DNA of 46,826 nucleotides from an uncultured Clostridia bacterium (GCA_905233855.1 CAJOGA010000001.1:1-46826); one strand, 5' to 3'; shown: positions 35,149-44,857, counted from the stretch's first letter. Notes: generated by a model not told the origin, from the letters alone. Program-made: numbers and translations.

Positions 35149-35961
35149 ATGACCACAGTTGCGTTTGTTGGCAAAAGCGGTACGGGCAAGAGTCATATTG
35201 CTACGGCCGTTGCAAAAAAAATAGGTGCGGATGCGTTTATAGATGACGGGTTGTTAATATCGTCGGACAAAATAGTAGCAGGTGTTTCGGCAAAAAAAGA
35301 GCCGACAAAGATAGCATCTATCCGCCGTGCAATATTCACCGATGCCGAGCATGCCAGACAGGTGAGAGCGGCAATCAAGAAAAACAATTTTCAAAAATTG
35401 ATGATAATAGGCACTTCAGACTCCATGGTGTATGAAATAGCGGATAAAATCGGAGCCGGGCAGGTGGAGCATATTTACAGAATTGAAGAATTTGCCACTC
35501 CTGATGATATTTCTAAGGCAAGGCAGATTCGGAAAGAATCGGGTAAACATGTTATTCCTGTGCCAACATTCGAAATAAAAAAGGACTTTTCCGGCTATTT
35601 TATAGACTCCTTCAAACAGTTTATGACCGGCAAACGCTGGGGCGATATAGTTGAAACAAATAAGTCCGTCGTAAGACCTACCTTCAGTTATATGGGCGGG
35701 TTTTCCATAAGCGACCAGGTGCTTGTAACCATATGTCAGCATGAGGCCAAAAAGATAAACGGTATAGTGAAGGTAACCGGTGTTGTTGTTGAACCGGTGG
35801 AGACGGGAGTAAAGCTGTATATGGATGTTACCGTCAAGTTCGGTATACATATCCCGACTACCATGACGAAGGCAAAGCAGGTAATAAAAGAGGTTGCAGA
35901 GGAGCTGACTGCAATAAATGTCAACAGTATCAATATACACGTTAAACGTATTGTGTATTAA
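35149..35961 (+). CDS. P-loop NTPase fused to an Asp23/Gls24-like domain
   Basis: A 270-residue two-domain protein. The N-terminal part has a P-loop VAFVGKSGTGKSHIATAVAKKIG and looks like a small nucleotide-binding domain; the region to about residue 185 is otherwise unrecognised. The last 85 residues (SISDQVLVTICQHEAKKINGIVKVTGV...KFGIHIPTTMTKAKQVIKEVAEELT) match the Asp23/Gls24 (YloU/YqhY) fold. No membrane segment. It follows rex by 36 bases and precedes purE by 82. Function unknown; Asp23-family proteins are tied to envelope stress and lipid metabolism in other Firmicutes. Confidence 0.78.
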   Translation: MTTVAFVGKSGTGKSHIATAVAKKIGADAFIDDGLLISSDKIVAGVSAKKEPTKIASIRRAIFTDAEHARQVRAAIKKNNFQKLMIIGTSDSMVYEIADKIGAGQVEHIYRIEEFATPDDISKARQIRKESGKHVIPVPTFEIKKDFSGYFIDSFKQFMTGKRWGDIVETNKSVVRPTFSYMGGFSISDQVLVTICQHEAKKINGIVKVTGVVVEPVETGVKLYMDVTVKFGIHIPTTMTKAKQVIKEVAEELTAINVNSINIHVKRIVY

Positions 35962-36043
35962 AAATAGCTGTTGAGGTTTTCCGGTAAAATTTTGTAAAAA
36001 ACATTAATTAAAATAAATATGTTCTGAAAGGATGGAATAATGT

Positions 36044-36547
36044 ATGTCAAAACCTAAAGTGGCAATTATTATGGGGAGCGATTCGGATTTCAATACTTTA
36101 AAGCCGTGTATAAAAATGCTGAAAAAATTTGAAATAGAGCCGGACGTTAACGTTATATCGGCACACAGAACGCCGGAGAATGCGGAAAAGTTTGCAAAAT
36201 CGGCAGAAGAAAACGGCATAGAGGTTATTATAGCGGCTGCAGGTAAAGCGGCACATCTTGCCGGAGTACTTGCGGCGTTCACAACTGTTCCGGTTATAGG
36301 GATACCTATCAAATCATCTACCATGGACGGTTTGGATTCGCTTTTGTCAGTCGTTCAGATGCCGAAAGGCATACCGGTTGCAACAGTTGCAATAGACGGA
36401 GCGGATAATGCGGGAATTTTGGCGGCACAGATACTGTCGCTCAAATATGACTACATAAAACCTATGCTCAAGGAATTTAAACAGGATATGAGATCAGAGG
36501 TTGAGGCTAAAAATGAAAAAATAAAACAAGAAGCTGCACAGCTGTAA
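36044..36547 (+). CDS. purE: N5-carboxyaminoimidazole ribonucleotide mutase (PurE class I)
   Basis: Converts N5-CAIR to CAIR in purine synthesis. 167 residues with IIMGSDSDFNTLKP, VISAHRTPENAEKFA (catalytic His) and the C-terminal GADNAGILAAQIL. The class I type implies a PurK partner, not in this window, unless the enzyme uses CO2 directly. AAAGGATGG precedes the ATG. It is the first gene of the purine cluster; no guanine riboswitch or PurR-type box was found in the 82 bases upstream. Confidence 0.96.
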   Translation: MSKPKVAIIMGSDSDFNTLKPCIKMLKKFEIEPDVNVISAHRTPENAEKFAKSAEENGIEVIIAAAGKAAHLAGVLAAFTTVPVIGIPIKSSTMDGLDSLLSVVQMPKGIPVATVAIDGADNAGILAAQILSLKYDYIKPMLKEFKQDMRSEVEAKNEKIKQEAAQL

Positions 36548-36577
36548 TTTGTATTTTTATCATATGGAGGATTGAAT

Positions 36578-37975
36578 ATGTGTAACTATGCGGAGAAAAC
36601 AAAATTAAAGGAAGAGTGCGGAGTTTTTGCTATCTATGACAATGACAATTTAGATGTCGCGCATCTTACCTACTGTGCTCTTTTTGCTCTCCAACACCGC
36701 GGTCAGGAAAGCAGCGGTATTGCTGTAAACAGCGACGGTACTATACTCCAGCATAAGGACAAGGGTGTTGTGCCTGATGTGTTTAACGAAGTAATATTGA
36801 ATTATCTCAAAGGCAACATGGCTGTAGGACATGTGCGTTATTGCAAGGCGAGCGAATCGTCAAGGGAAAATGCACAGCCGTTGGTGTCGAAATACGTTAA
36901 AGGCACATTGACCATTGCGTATAACGGAAGTATTTTAAACGCACAACAGCTCAGAGCGGATTTGGAACAGCAGGGTGCAATATTCCAAACCTCCAGCGAC
37001 GCCGAGCTTATCACATATATGATAGCAAGGGAACGTCTGGGCAGCAAAAGTGTTGAGGAGGCAATAACAAAGGTAATACCAAAGCTGGACGGCGCTTATT
37101 CCATGGTTATAATGAGCCCTAAAAAGCTTATTGCGGTAAGAGATCCTCACGGTATAAGACCGCTGTCTATGGGCAAGATAAGAAATTCACACGTGTTCGC
37201 ATCGGAAACCTGTGCGTTAAATGCCATCGGTGCCGACTTTGTGCGTGATATAGAGCCGGGTGAAATTGTTGTTGTAAGCGAAGACGGCGTAAAGAGCATC
37301 AGAGACAATGTTAAAAACAAAGCGTCAATATGCGTGTTTGAATATATATACTTTGCACGTCCCGACAGCGTGATAGAAGGCAGAAGCGTGTATGAGTCAA
37401 GGAAAGCCGCAGGAAGATGTCTTGCAAAAGCACATCCGGTGGATGCCGATATTGTTATCGGTGTGCCTGATTCGGGATTGAATGCCGCATTGGGATATGC
37501 CGAGGAATCCGGCATACCGTATGGCGAAGGACTTATAAAGAACAGATATATAGGCAGAACCTTTATCCAGCCTACACAGCATCAGCGTGTTGAAAGTGTG
37601 GACATAAAGCTCAACGTTTTAAGAAGCAGTATAGAGGGTAAACGTGTTGTCATGGTAGACGACTCTATCGTAAGAGGCACAACCTGTGCAAAACTGGTGC
37701 ACATGCTCAAGAAGGCAGGGGCAAAAGAGGTGCATATGCGTATAAGCTCGCCTGAATTTTTGTGGAGATGCTTCTTCGGCACAGACATACCGTCCAGAAA
37801 AGACCTTATGGCATGTAACTACACTGTTGACGAGATGTGTAAAAAATTCGGAGCGGACAGTTTGGGCTTTCTGCCGATTGAAAATCTGAAGGATGTTATG
37901 GCAGGAACCGACTGTAATTGGTGTGAAGGTTGCTTTACAGGCAAATATCCTATAGAAATAACAGAAGAACAATAA
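36578..37975 (+). CDS. purF: Amidophosphoribosyltransferase (Fe-S type with propeptide)
   Basis: First step of purine synthesis: PRPP plus glutamine to phosphoribosylamine. The 465 residues have a 13-residue propeptide before the nucleophile Cys14 (KEECGVFAIYD). The PRPP loop is VVMVDDSIVRGTTCAKLV. Cluster-type cysteines resembling the Bacillus [4Fe-4S] enzyme occur in KASICVFEYIYFARPDS, LMACNYT and GTDCNWCEGCFTGKYP. The start is the ATG 7 bases after TGGAGG; the ORF-track TTG two codons earlier is too close to that site. It lies 30 bases after purE. Confidence 0.97.
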   Translation: MCNYAEKTKLKEECGVFAIYDNDNLDVAHLTYCALFALQHRGQESSGIAVNSDGTILQHKDKGVVPDVFNEVILNYLKGNMAVGHVRYCKASESSRENAQPLVSKYVKGTLTIAYNGSILNAQQLRADLEQQGAIFQTSSDAELITYMIARERLGSKSVEEAITKVIPKLDGAYSMVIMSPKKLIAVRDPHGIRPLSMGKIRNSHVFASETCALNAIGADFVRDIEPGEIVVVSEDGVKSIRDNVKNKASICVFEYIYFARPDSVIEGRSVYESRKAAGRCLAKAHPVDADIVIGVPDSGLNAALGYAEESGIPYGEGLIKNRYIGRTFIQPTQHQRVESVDIKLNVLRSSIEGKRVVMVDDSIVRGTTCAKLVHMLKKAGAKEVHMRISSPEFLWRCFFGTDIPSRKDLMACNYTVDEMCKKFGADSLGFLPIENLKDVMAGTDCNWCEGCFTGKYPIEITEEQ

Positions 37976-38002
37976 AAAGCACAGAAGATTGGAGGAATGA
38001 TT

Positions 38003-39037
38003 GTGAATAACAGTTATAAAGCGGCAGGCGTAGATGTTGAGGCAGGCTATGAAGCGGTAAGATTAATGAAGGAACATGTTCAGAAAACCTTTACAGAAGG
38101 AGTTATAGGTTCAATAGGCGGTTTTGGCGGATTGTTTGAATTGCCTCAGGGTTATAAGAAACCTGTTTTGGTTTCGGGCACAGACGGCGTCGGAACAAAG
38201 CTTAAGATTGCGTTTTTGATGGATAAGCATGACACAATAGGTCAGGACTGCGTTGCAATGTGCGTGAACGACATAGTTTGTTCGGGTGCAAAACCGCTTA
38301 TCTTTTTGGACTATCTTGCTGTGGGAAAAAACTATCCCGAAAAGATAGCAAATATCGTTAAAGGCGTTGCTGACGGATGCATTCTTGCCGGAGCAAGTCT
38401 TGTCGGCGGAGAGACGGCTGAAATGCCGGGCTTTTATCCTGTAGACGAATATGACCTTGCCGGTTTTGCTGTCGGAATAGCGGAAAAAGATGAAATGACC
38501 GATGCAAGCCGTGCAAAAGCAGGCGATGTGCTTGTGGGTATAGCGTCCAGCGGTATACACAGTAACGGTTACTCGCTTGTAAGAAAAGTGTTTAACCTTG
38601 GCGGAGAAAATGCAAAGGAATTGCTTAAGGAAAGACCGGCAGAGCTTGACAAAACCCTTGGCGAAGAACTTTTAACTCCAACCAAAATATACGTTAAAGT
38701 ATTGCTTGATTTGATAGATAAAGTCGGCATAAACACAGTATCGCACATCACAGGCGGCGGATTTATAGAAAATATACCGAGAATGTTGCCGGATAATCTT
38801 CAGGCAAATATAAACAAAGGCACATGGGATATTCTACCTATATTTAACCTTATTCAAAAACGCGGAAACATTGCCGAAAGAGATATGTACAACACCTTTA
38901 ACATGGGTATCGGCATGGTTGTTGCGGTTGATAAGGAAAAGGCACAAAAAGCCGTTGAATGTATACAGGCAAACGGTGAAAAAGCGTATATCATAGGTAC
39001 AGTTGAAAAGGGAAGCGAAGGAGTGGCTATATCTTGA
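38003..39037 (+). CDS. purM: Phosphoribosylformylglycinamidine cyclo-ligase
   Basis: AIR synthetase: closes the imidazole ring using ATP. The 344 residues contain [65 protein letters not shown] and [19 protein letters not shown] start (MNNSYKAAG) 7 bases after GGAGG; the ORF-track ATG two codons upstream abuts the site. Its stop overlaps the purN start. Confidence 0.97.
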   Translation: MNNSYKAAGVDVEAGYEAVRLMKEHVQKTFTEGVIGSIGGFGGLFELPQGYKKPVLVSGTDGVGTKLKIAFLMDKHDTIGQDCVAMCVNDIVCSGAKPLIFLDYLAVGKNYPEKIANIVKGVADGCILAGASLVGGETAEMPGFYPVDEYDLAGFAVGIAEKDEMTDASRAKAGDVLVGIASSGIHSNGYSLVRKVFNLGGENAKELLKERPAELDKTLGEELLTPTKIYVKVLLDLIDKVGINTVSHITGGGFIENIPRMLPDNLQANINKGTWDILPIFNLIQKRGNIAERDMYNTFNMGIGMVVAVDKEKAQKAVECIQANGEKAYIIGTVEKGSEGVAIS

Positions 39038-39624
39038 ATATAGGTGTTTTGGTATCCGGCGGCGGTACTAATCTGCAGGCTATACTTGATGCGTGCGACA
39101 GCGGTATTATTAAGAGCGGCAAGGTTGTTACGGTCGTTTCAAGCAAGGACGGAGTGTATGCACTCGAGCGTGCCGCAAAACGCGGCATTAATTCGGTTGT
39201 TATCCGCCGCAAAGACTATGACGAGCCTGCATTGTTTGACAAAGCAATAGCTGACCATATGAAAAGCATGAATGTGGAGCTTATTGTCATGGCAGGATTT
39301 TTGTCGGTTGTCGGCACAGATCTGATAAAAGAATATCCGAATAAAATAATAAACATTCATCCGTCGCTTATTCCAAGCTTTTGCGGAAAGGGCTTTTACG
39401 GTTTAAAGGTGCATGAAGCTGCTTTGGAATACGGTGTTAAAGTTACCGGTGCAACAGTGCATTTTGTGAACGAAATACCTGACGGCGGAAAGATAATTTT
39501 GCAGAAAGCCGTTGAAATTCAAGACGGCGATACTCCGCAAACGTTGCAAAAACGTGTTATGGAGGAGGCTGAATGGAAAATTCTTCCAAAAGCTGTTGAA
39601 ATGATATGCAGCGGACAAATATAA
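39034..39624 (+). CDS. purN: Phosphoribosylglycinamide formyltransferase
   Basis: Formylates GAR with 10-formyltetrahydrofolate. 196 residues with [26 protein letters not shown], and the active-site stretch [47 protein letters not shown]. It starts at TTG, overlapping the purM stop (TTGA), with AAGGAGTGG upstream inside purM, so the two are translationally coupled. Confidence 0.96.
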   Translation: MNIGVLVSGGGTNLQAILDACDSGIIKSGKVVTVVSSKDGVYALERAAKRGINSVVIRRKDYDEPALFDKAIADHMKSMNVELIVMAGFLSVVGTDLIKEYPNKIINIHPSLIPSFCGKGFYGLKVHEAALEYGVKVTGATVHFVNEIPDGGKIILQKAVEIQDGDTPQTLQKRVMEEAEWKILPKAVEMICSGQI

Positions 39625-39642
39625 ACAAAAGGGGAAATAAAT

Positions 39643-40338
39643 ATGCAAATATCAGATATAAGCAAAGAACTTAAAAACAATTCCTATCCGGGACGCGGAA
39701 TTATATTGGGACGCAATGGTGATTGTGCCGTTATAGCGTATTTTATAATGGGCAGAAGTGAAAACAGCCGTAACCGTGTGTTTACAGAAGACGGAGATGG
39801 CATTAAAACAAAAGCGTTTGACGAGAGCAAAATGAAGGATCCTTCACTTATTATATACGCTCCTGTAAGGGTGTTAAACGGTTGCACTATTGTTACAAAC
39901 GGCGATCAGACCGATACAATATACGACTTTATGCAAAAGGGCAAAACCTTTGAAGACGCTTTAAGAACACGTGAATTTGAGCCGGACGAACCTAACTACA
40001 CACCGAGAATATCCGGCGTTTTAAGCGGTTTTGACTATAAGCTTTCTATATTGAAAAGTGCGGAGGGCAATCCGGCATCCGTAAGACGTTATTTTTATGA
40101 ATACACTGCACCGCTTTCCGGTCAGGGACATTTCATACACACATATAAAACCGACGGCAATCCTATACCGTCGTTTGAAGGCGAGCCGGAGCTTGTTAAA
40201 ATAGAAGGCGATATCGACACATTTACAAAATGTATATGGGACAGCCTTAATGCCGATAATAAAGTTTCACTTTTCACAAGATACATAAACATTAAAACCG
40301 GCGAAGTTCAAACGCGTATAGTTAATAAAAATAAATAA
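39643..40338 (+). CDS. purO: IMP cyclohydrolase, PurO-like (stand-alone)
   Basis: A 231-residue protein of the archaeal-type IMP cyclohydrolase family, performing the last ring closure FAICAR to IMP. Characteristic segments are NSYPGRGIILGRN, IMGRSENSRNRVF, YAPVRVLNGCTIVTNGDQTDTIYD and PRISGVLSGFDYKLSILKS. It replaces the cyclohydrolase half of bifunctional PurH; the following gene supplies the transformylase half. It lies 18 bases after purN with AAAGGGGAA before the ATG. Confidence 0.9.
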   Translation: MQISDISKELKNNSYPGRGIILGRNGDCAVIAYFIMGRSENSRNRVFTEDGDGIKTKAFDESKMKDPSLIIYAPVRVLNGCTIVTNGDQTDTIYDFMQKGKTFEDALRTREFEPDEPNYTPRISGVLSGFDYKLSILKSAEGNPASVRRYFYEYTAPLSGQGHFIHTYKTDGNPIPSFEGEPELVKIEGDIDTFTKCIWDSLNADNKVSLFTRYINIKTGEVQTRIVNKNK

Positions 40339-40361
40339 TGACAGAAAGGTTATGATTTATC

Positions 40362-41537
40362 ATGGCAAAAGAAATTGAATTAAAATACGGATGTAACCCT
40401 AATCAAAAGCCTTCAAAGATATTTATGAGCGAAGGTGAGCTTCCTTTGGAAATATTAAACGGCAAACCGGGTTATATCAACTTTTTGGATGCTTTAAACA
40501 GCTGGCAGCTTGTTAAAGAGCTTAAAGAGGCAACAGGTCTTCCGGCGGCGGCGTCTTTCAAGCATGTAAGTCCTGCGGGAGCTGCGGTTTACAGTCCTAT
40601 GTCTGACGTTTTGAAAAAGATATATTTTGTCGACGATCTGGAGCTTTCGCCGCTTGCAAACGCCTATGCAAGAGCAAGAGGAGCGGACAGAATGTCGTCA
40701 TACGGCGATTTTATCGCTTTGTCGGACGAATGTGATGTTCAAACCGCACGTCTTATAGCAAGGGAAGTGTCGGACGGCGTTATCGCACCCGGATATTCCG
40801 CCGAAGCATTAGAGGTGTTGAAGGGCAAACGTAAGGGCGGATACAATGTTATAAAAATCGACCCGTCATACAAACCTGCTCCTGTCGAGCATAAGGACGT
40901 TTTCGGCATAACGTTTGAACAGGGCAGAAACGAAATAAAAATAGACAACGATTTGCTAAAAGAAATCGTAACCGATAATAAAAATATCCCGGATAATGCA
41001 AAACGCGATTTGCTTATCTCGCTTATCACATTAAAATATACACAGTCCAACTCTGTTTGCTATGTCAAGGACGGACAGGCTATCGGTATAGGAGCAGGTC
41101 AGCAGTCCAGAGTACATTGTACAAGATTGGCAGGAAATAAGGCTGATAACTGGTATCTGAGACAGAACGCGAAGGTGCTCAATTTGCCGTTTAAAACCGA
41201 TATCCGCCGTGCGGACAGAGACAACACAATAGATGTGTATATTTCCGACGATTATATGGACGTTTTGCAGGACGGTGTATGGGAAAACTTCTTTACTGAA
41301 AAGCCTGAAGTGTTCACAAGAGAGGAAAAACGTGCATGGCTCGACACCATGACGGACGTTGCCCTTGGCTCCGATGCATTCTTCCCGTTCGGCGACAATA
41401 TAGAACGTGCAAATAAGAGCGGTGTTAAATACATAGCACAGCCGGGCGGTTCTATCCGTGATGACAACGTTATCGAAACCTGTAATAAGTACAATATGGC
41501 AATGGCATTCACAAAGGTAAGACTGTTCCATCATTAA
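40362..41537 (+). CDS. AICAR transformylase, stand-alone (PurH C-terminal-type)
   Basis: A 391-residue protein matching the formyltransferase half of PurH: LKYGCNPNQKPSKIF at the N-terminus, AAASFKHVSPAGAAV (the KH motif used in catalysis), SNSVCYVKDGQAIGIGAGQQSRVHCTRLAG, ALGSDAFFPFGDNIERA and the C-terminal AQPGGSIRDDNVIETCNKYNMAMAFTKVRLFHH. It has no N-terminal IMP cyclohydrolase domain, which is provided by the preceding purO-like gene 23 bases away. It makes FAICAR using 10-formyltetrahydrofolate. Confidence 0.92.
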   Translation: MAKEIELKYGCNPNQKPSKIFMSEGELPLEILNGKPGYINFLDALNSWQLVKELKEATGLPAAASFKHVSPAGAAVYSPMSDVLKKIYFVDDLELSPLANAYARARGADRMSSYGDFIALSDECDVQTARLIAREVSDGVIAPGYSAEALEVLKGKRKGGYNVIKIDPSYKPAPVEHKDVFGITFEQGRNEIKIDNDLLKEIVTDNKNIPDNAKRDLLISLITLKYTQSNSVCYVKDGQAIGIGAGQQSRVHCTRLAGNKADNWYLRQNAKVLNLPFKTDIRRADRDNTIDVYISDDYMDVLQDGVWENFFTEKPEVFTREEKRAWLDTMTDVALGSDAFFPFGDNIERANKSGVKYIAQPGGSIRDDNVIETCNKYNMAMAFTKVRLFHH

Positions 41538-41571
41538 TGTTAAACTTTTGACCACAGAGAGGAAATAGATT

Positions 41572-42852
41572 ATGAAGGTATTAATAGTTGGCGGCGGCGG
41601 AAGGGAACACACAATAGCGTATAAGGTAAGCAAATCACCTCTTTTAACAAAACTGTACGCAGCACCGGGCAATGCCGGTATCAGCGAGGTGGCAGAGTGT
41701 GTGCCGATTAAAGCGACAGACATTGACGCTCTTGTTAAATTTGCTTCTGAAAAGGAAATAGACCTTACCATAGTAGGGCCGGACGACCCGTTGGTAATGG
41801 GTATTGCAGATGCATTTAAAAATGCCGGATTGAGGGTGTTTGGCCCTGATAAAGCTGCTGCAATTATAGAGGGCAGTAAGGTATATTCAAAGGAATTGAT
41901 GAAAAAATATAACATACCTACCGCAGGCTACGAAGTGTTTGACGACAGTGTTAAAGCTTTGGAATATATAAAACAGCAAAATACATATCCGACCGTTATA
42001 AAGGCGGAAGGACTGGCACTGGGTAAGGGCGTTATTATTGCAAACGACTATGAAACAGCCGCCAATGCCATAGATGACATAATGGAAAAGAAGGTGTTCG
42101 GCGATTCGGGCAACAGAGTTGTTATCGAAGAATTTTTAACAGGACCCGAAATTTCCGTTTTAACCTTTACGGACGGCAAAACAATAGTGCCAATGGTGTC
42201 GGCACAGGATCATAAGCGTGCGTTTGATAATGACGAAGGTCTGAACACAGGCGGCATGGGAACTTTTTCGCCAAGCCGTATATACACAAAAGAGCTTGAA
42301 AAAGAGTGTATGGACAATATATTTGTGCCTACAATGAACGCACTTAACGCAGAAGGCAGAACCTTCAAAGGCGTAATCTTTTTCGGACTTATGTCCACAG
42401 AAAAAGGCGTTAAGGTGATAGAGTATAATGCGAGGTTCGGCGATCCCGAAACACAGGTTGTGCTGTCGCGTTTGGAAAGTGATTTGCTTGAAATCATCAA
42501 CGCGGTGGTTGACGAAAAGCTGGCAGACGTTGATGTTGTCTGGGGCGACAATGCCGCTGTATGCGTGGTTATGGCATCGGGAGGGTATCCTACAAAGTAT
42601 CAGACAGGTTATCCTATAACAGGTATTGAAGAAGCGGAAAAGATACCGGATGTTAAAGTGTATCATGCCGGGACAAAATTGCAGGGCGGCGTGTATTGTA
42701 CCGCAGGAGGACGTGTGCTGGGCGTAACTGCTGTTGACGGGGATTTGGATAAAGCAATCAAAAAAGCGTATGATGCTGTAAGCAAGATTGATTTTAAGGA
42801 TAAACATTTCAGAAAGGACATAGGCATTAAAAAGGATTTGATTGCAAGATGA
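41572..42852 (+). CDS. purD: Phosphoribosylamine-glycine ligase (GAR synthetase)
   Basis: ATP-grasp enzyme joining glycine to phosphoribosylamine. The 426 residues include VLIVGGGGREHTIAYKV, YAAPGNAGI, VIKAEGLALGKGVIIA, EEFLTGPEISVLTFTDG, NTGGMGTFSPSRIY and YNARFGDPETQVVLSRLESDL. GAGAGGAAAT precedes the ATG. Its stop overlaps the start of the methyltransferase gene (ATGA). No purL, purQ, purC, purB or purK is in the window. Confidence 0.97.
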   Translation: MKVLIVGGGGREHTIAYKVSKSPLLTKLYAAPGNAGISEVAECVPIKATDIDALVKFASEKEIDLTIVGPDDPLVMGIADAFKNAGLRVFGPDKAAAIIEGSKVYSKELMKKYNIPTAGYEVFDDSVKALEYIKQQNTYPTVIKAEGLALGKGVIIANDYETAANAIDDIMEKKVFGDSGNRVVIEEFLTGPEISVLTFTDGKTIVPMVSAQDHKRAFDNDEGLNTGGMGTFSPSRIYTKELEKECMDNIFVPTMNALNAEGRTFKGVIFFGLMSTEKGVKVIEYNARFGDPETQVVLSRLESDLLEIINAVVDEKLADVDVVWGDNAAVCVVMASGGYPTKYQTGYPITGIEEAEKIPDVKVYHAGTKLQGGVYCTAGGRVLGVTAVDGDLDKAIKKAYDAVSKIDFKDKHFRKDIGIKKDLIAR

Positions 42853-43985
42853 ACAAAAATACAGTGTCTAAGCTTTGTTTGTTCGCATCGGGACTGGTTT
42901 CCAGAATGGAAGAAAACAAAGCGTATTTCATCAACATCAATATACTGTATAAATCCGGCACTAAAAATTTCAGCGGAAACGTTAAGAGTGAAAACGGTGA
43001 ACTCACGCTGTCATACCAAGGCATAAAAAACGTCATATCACCCGATGGGTTTACGGAGTTTTTGAAGAACAATTCATCAAACTACGATTCGGTGCTGATA
43101 ACATACAACGAACGCGGTGCAAAGCTTGTTATCGACGCATCTGATAAAAACGTAAAATTTTCTCAGACCGATAGTTCACCGGACGAAAATGTCGCTCAGC
43201 CGACAGACAGACAATATATCGTCAATCCTGTTGCGGCAAAGGAACTGCTTGAAGAGATTGGTATTCTGGCTCAAAACGGCAAGATAAAAAATGATAAGAT
43301 AAGAAAATATAATCAGATAGACTATTTTATAGAACTTATCCAAAAAGAACTTGCAGGTTTTGAAGATGGCAGAGAAATTATTGTTATGGACTGTGCGTGC
43401 GGAAAATCGTATCTTTCGTTTGTGCTTAATTTTTATTTGAGAGATGTTCTTAAAAAGCCGTGCAGATTTGTGTGTATAGACTATTCCGAAGCGGTTATAA
43501 AAGCGTCTGAAGCGATTGCTGAAAAATTAAACTATACAAACATGGAATTCATAAAGGCGGATTTAAAAACCTATGAGCCAAAATTGCAGGCGGATATTGT
43601 AATATCGCTGCATGCGTGCGATACCGCAACAGATATGGCACTTGGCATAGGCATACGCACCAACGCAAAGCTTATAGTTGCGGTTCCGTGTTGCCATAAA
43701 TATATGCTCAGACACTATTCCTACAAGCCGTTTGATTCCATAATGAAATACGGTATATTAAAAGCACGTTTGGCAGACACTTTAACCGACGGTTTGAGGG
43801 CGTTGTATCTTGAAAGCGTCGGATATAAAGTCAGTGTCAAGGAATATATATCACCTCTTGAAACTCCGAAAAATATAATGATAATGGCAAGTTACACAGG
43901 TAAGTGCAATAAAGAGTCGCAAGAAGAGTATGAATCGTTGAAACAGCAGCTCGGATTCACTCCGGCGATAGAACAAATGGTTTAA
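42849..43985 (+). CDS. SAM-dependent methyltransferase (Methyltransf_32-like)
   Basis: A 378-residue protein with an unrecognised N-terminal region of about 110 residues and a class I methyltransferase fold after it: motif I IVMDCACGKSYLSFVLNFYL near residue 180, CIDYSEAVIKASEAIAEKL, the motif IV-like DIVISLHACDTATDMAL, and AVPCCHKYMLRHY. LHACDTATD and VPCCHK are typical of the METTL25/GSTCD-like Methyltransf_32 family, which suggests RNA as substrate, though none is proven here. It overlaps purD by four bases (ATGA), so it is in the purine operon. Confidence 0.8.
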   Translation: MNKNTVSKLCLFASGLVSRMEENKAYFININILYKSGTKNFSGNVKSENGELTLSYQGIKNVISPDGFTEFLKNNSSNYDSVLITYNERGAKLVIDASDKNVKFSQTDSSPDENVAQPTDRQYIVNPVAAKELLEEIGILAQNGKIKNDKIRKYNQIDYFIELIQKELAGFEDGREIIVMDCACGKSYLSFVLNFYLRDVLKKPCRFVCIDYSEAVIKASEAIAEKLNYTNMEFIKADLKTYEPKLQADIVISLHACDTATDMALGIGIRTNAKLIVAVPCCHKYMLRHYSYKPFDSIMKYGILKARLADTLTDGLRALYLESVGYKVSVKEYISPLETPKNIMIMASYTGKCNKESQEEYESLKQQLGFTPAIEQMV

Positions 43986-44030
43986 TTACAGAAAAGACAG
44001 CTTGTAATGATTGGAGGTAAAATTTACAAA

Positions 44031-44852
44031 ATGAGAAAGGTGTTGGATTTTCATGCACATCTGTTTCCGGATAATATAGCGGAAAAGGCGGCTAAAAATT
44101 TGCATGAATACTACGGCTTGCCACTGGCATCGAACGGTAAATTTGAGGATCTGCTTGCAAGTGCAAGAAGACAGAAAATCACGGCTATGGTCGTCCATTC
44201 AACGGCGACAACAGCATCGCAGGTGGAGAAGGTGAACAGCTATGTGCATGAAACCGTTACTAAATATAAAAATATATACGGCTTTGGAACTATTCACTAT
44301 GCATATCCGGATTTTGAAAAGGAACTCGAACGCATTAAAAGCATGGGTTTAAGAGGCATAAAACTGCATCCTGACTTTCAGAATTTTGATATAGACGATC
44401 CGAAAATGTTCCCGATATACGAAAAGATTATAGATTTGGATTTGCCGATACTGTTCCACGTCGGCGATGAAAACACCACAGCCTCCAAACCGCACAGATT
44501 GGCAAATCTGATGGACAGATATCCTAAGATGCGTGTGATTGCCGCACATTTCGGCGGATACAGCGATTGGGAAGAATCGTACGAGGTGCTTGCAGGACGG
44601 GATTTGTATATGGATACTTCAAGTTCGCTGTCAAATATAGATTATGGGTTGGCGATGAAGATAATAGAAAAACACGGTGTGGACAAATTTCTTTTCGGTA
44701 CGGATTTTCCGTTGATGTACCATGAACAGGAATTGGAACTGTTTGATAAACTTCCGCTCAGCGATGCCGATAAGGAAAAAATTCTTTGGGATAACGGAGC
44801 CAAATTGTTGGGGATAGAAGATCCGGACGCAGAAAAGACTAATATTGAGTAA
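44031..44852 (+). CDS. Amidohydrolase-family metal-dependent hydrolase
   Basis: A 273-residue TIM-barrel amidohydrolase of the amidohydro-rel (decarboxylase-like) type: N-terminal metal site VLDFHAHLFP, GIKLHPDFQNFD, PILFHVGDENT, VIAAHFGGYSDWEES and the catalytic-Asp strand FLFGTDFPLMYHEQE. The substrate is unknown. I use the ATG of MRKVLDFHAH, which fits family N-termini, 12 bases after TGGAGGT; the ORF-track ATG 8 codons upstream lies before that site. It follows the methyltransferase by 45 bases and is closed by a terminator. Confidence 0.85.
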   Translation: MRKVLDFHAHLFPDNIAEKAAKNLHEYYGLPLASNGKFEDLLASARRQKITAMVVHSTATTASQVEKVNSYVHETVTKYKNIYGFGTIHYAYPDFEKELERIKSMGLRGIKLHPDFQNFDIDDPKMFPIYEKIIDLDLPILFHVGDENTTASKPHRLANLMDRYPKMRVIAAHFGGYSDWEESYEVLAGRDLYMDTSSSLSNIDYGLAMKIIEKHGVDKFLFGTDFPLMYHEQELELFDKLPLSDADKEKILWDNGAKLLGIEDPDAEKTNIE

Positions 44853-44857
44853 TATTT

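Noticed and set aside
35962-36043. Search for a guanine riboswitch or PurR box upstream of purE
   Set aside because: The 82-base gap is too short for a purine aptamer plus expression platform and shows none of the conserved loop sequences.
41031-41915. Minus-strand ORF of 294 aa across the AICAR transformylase-purD junction
   Set aside because: Lies opposite two clear genes, including their conserved motifs; an antisense shadow.
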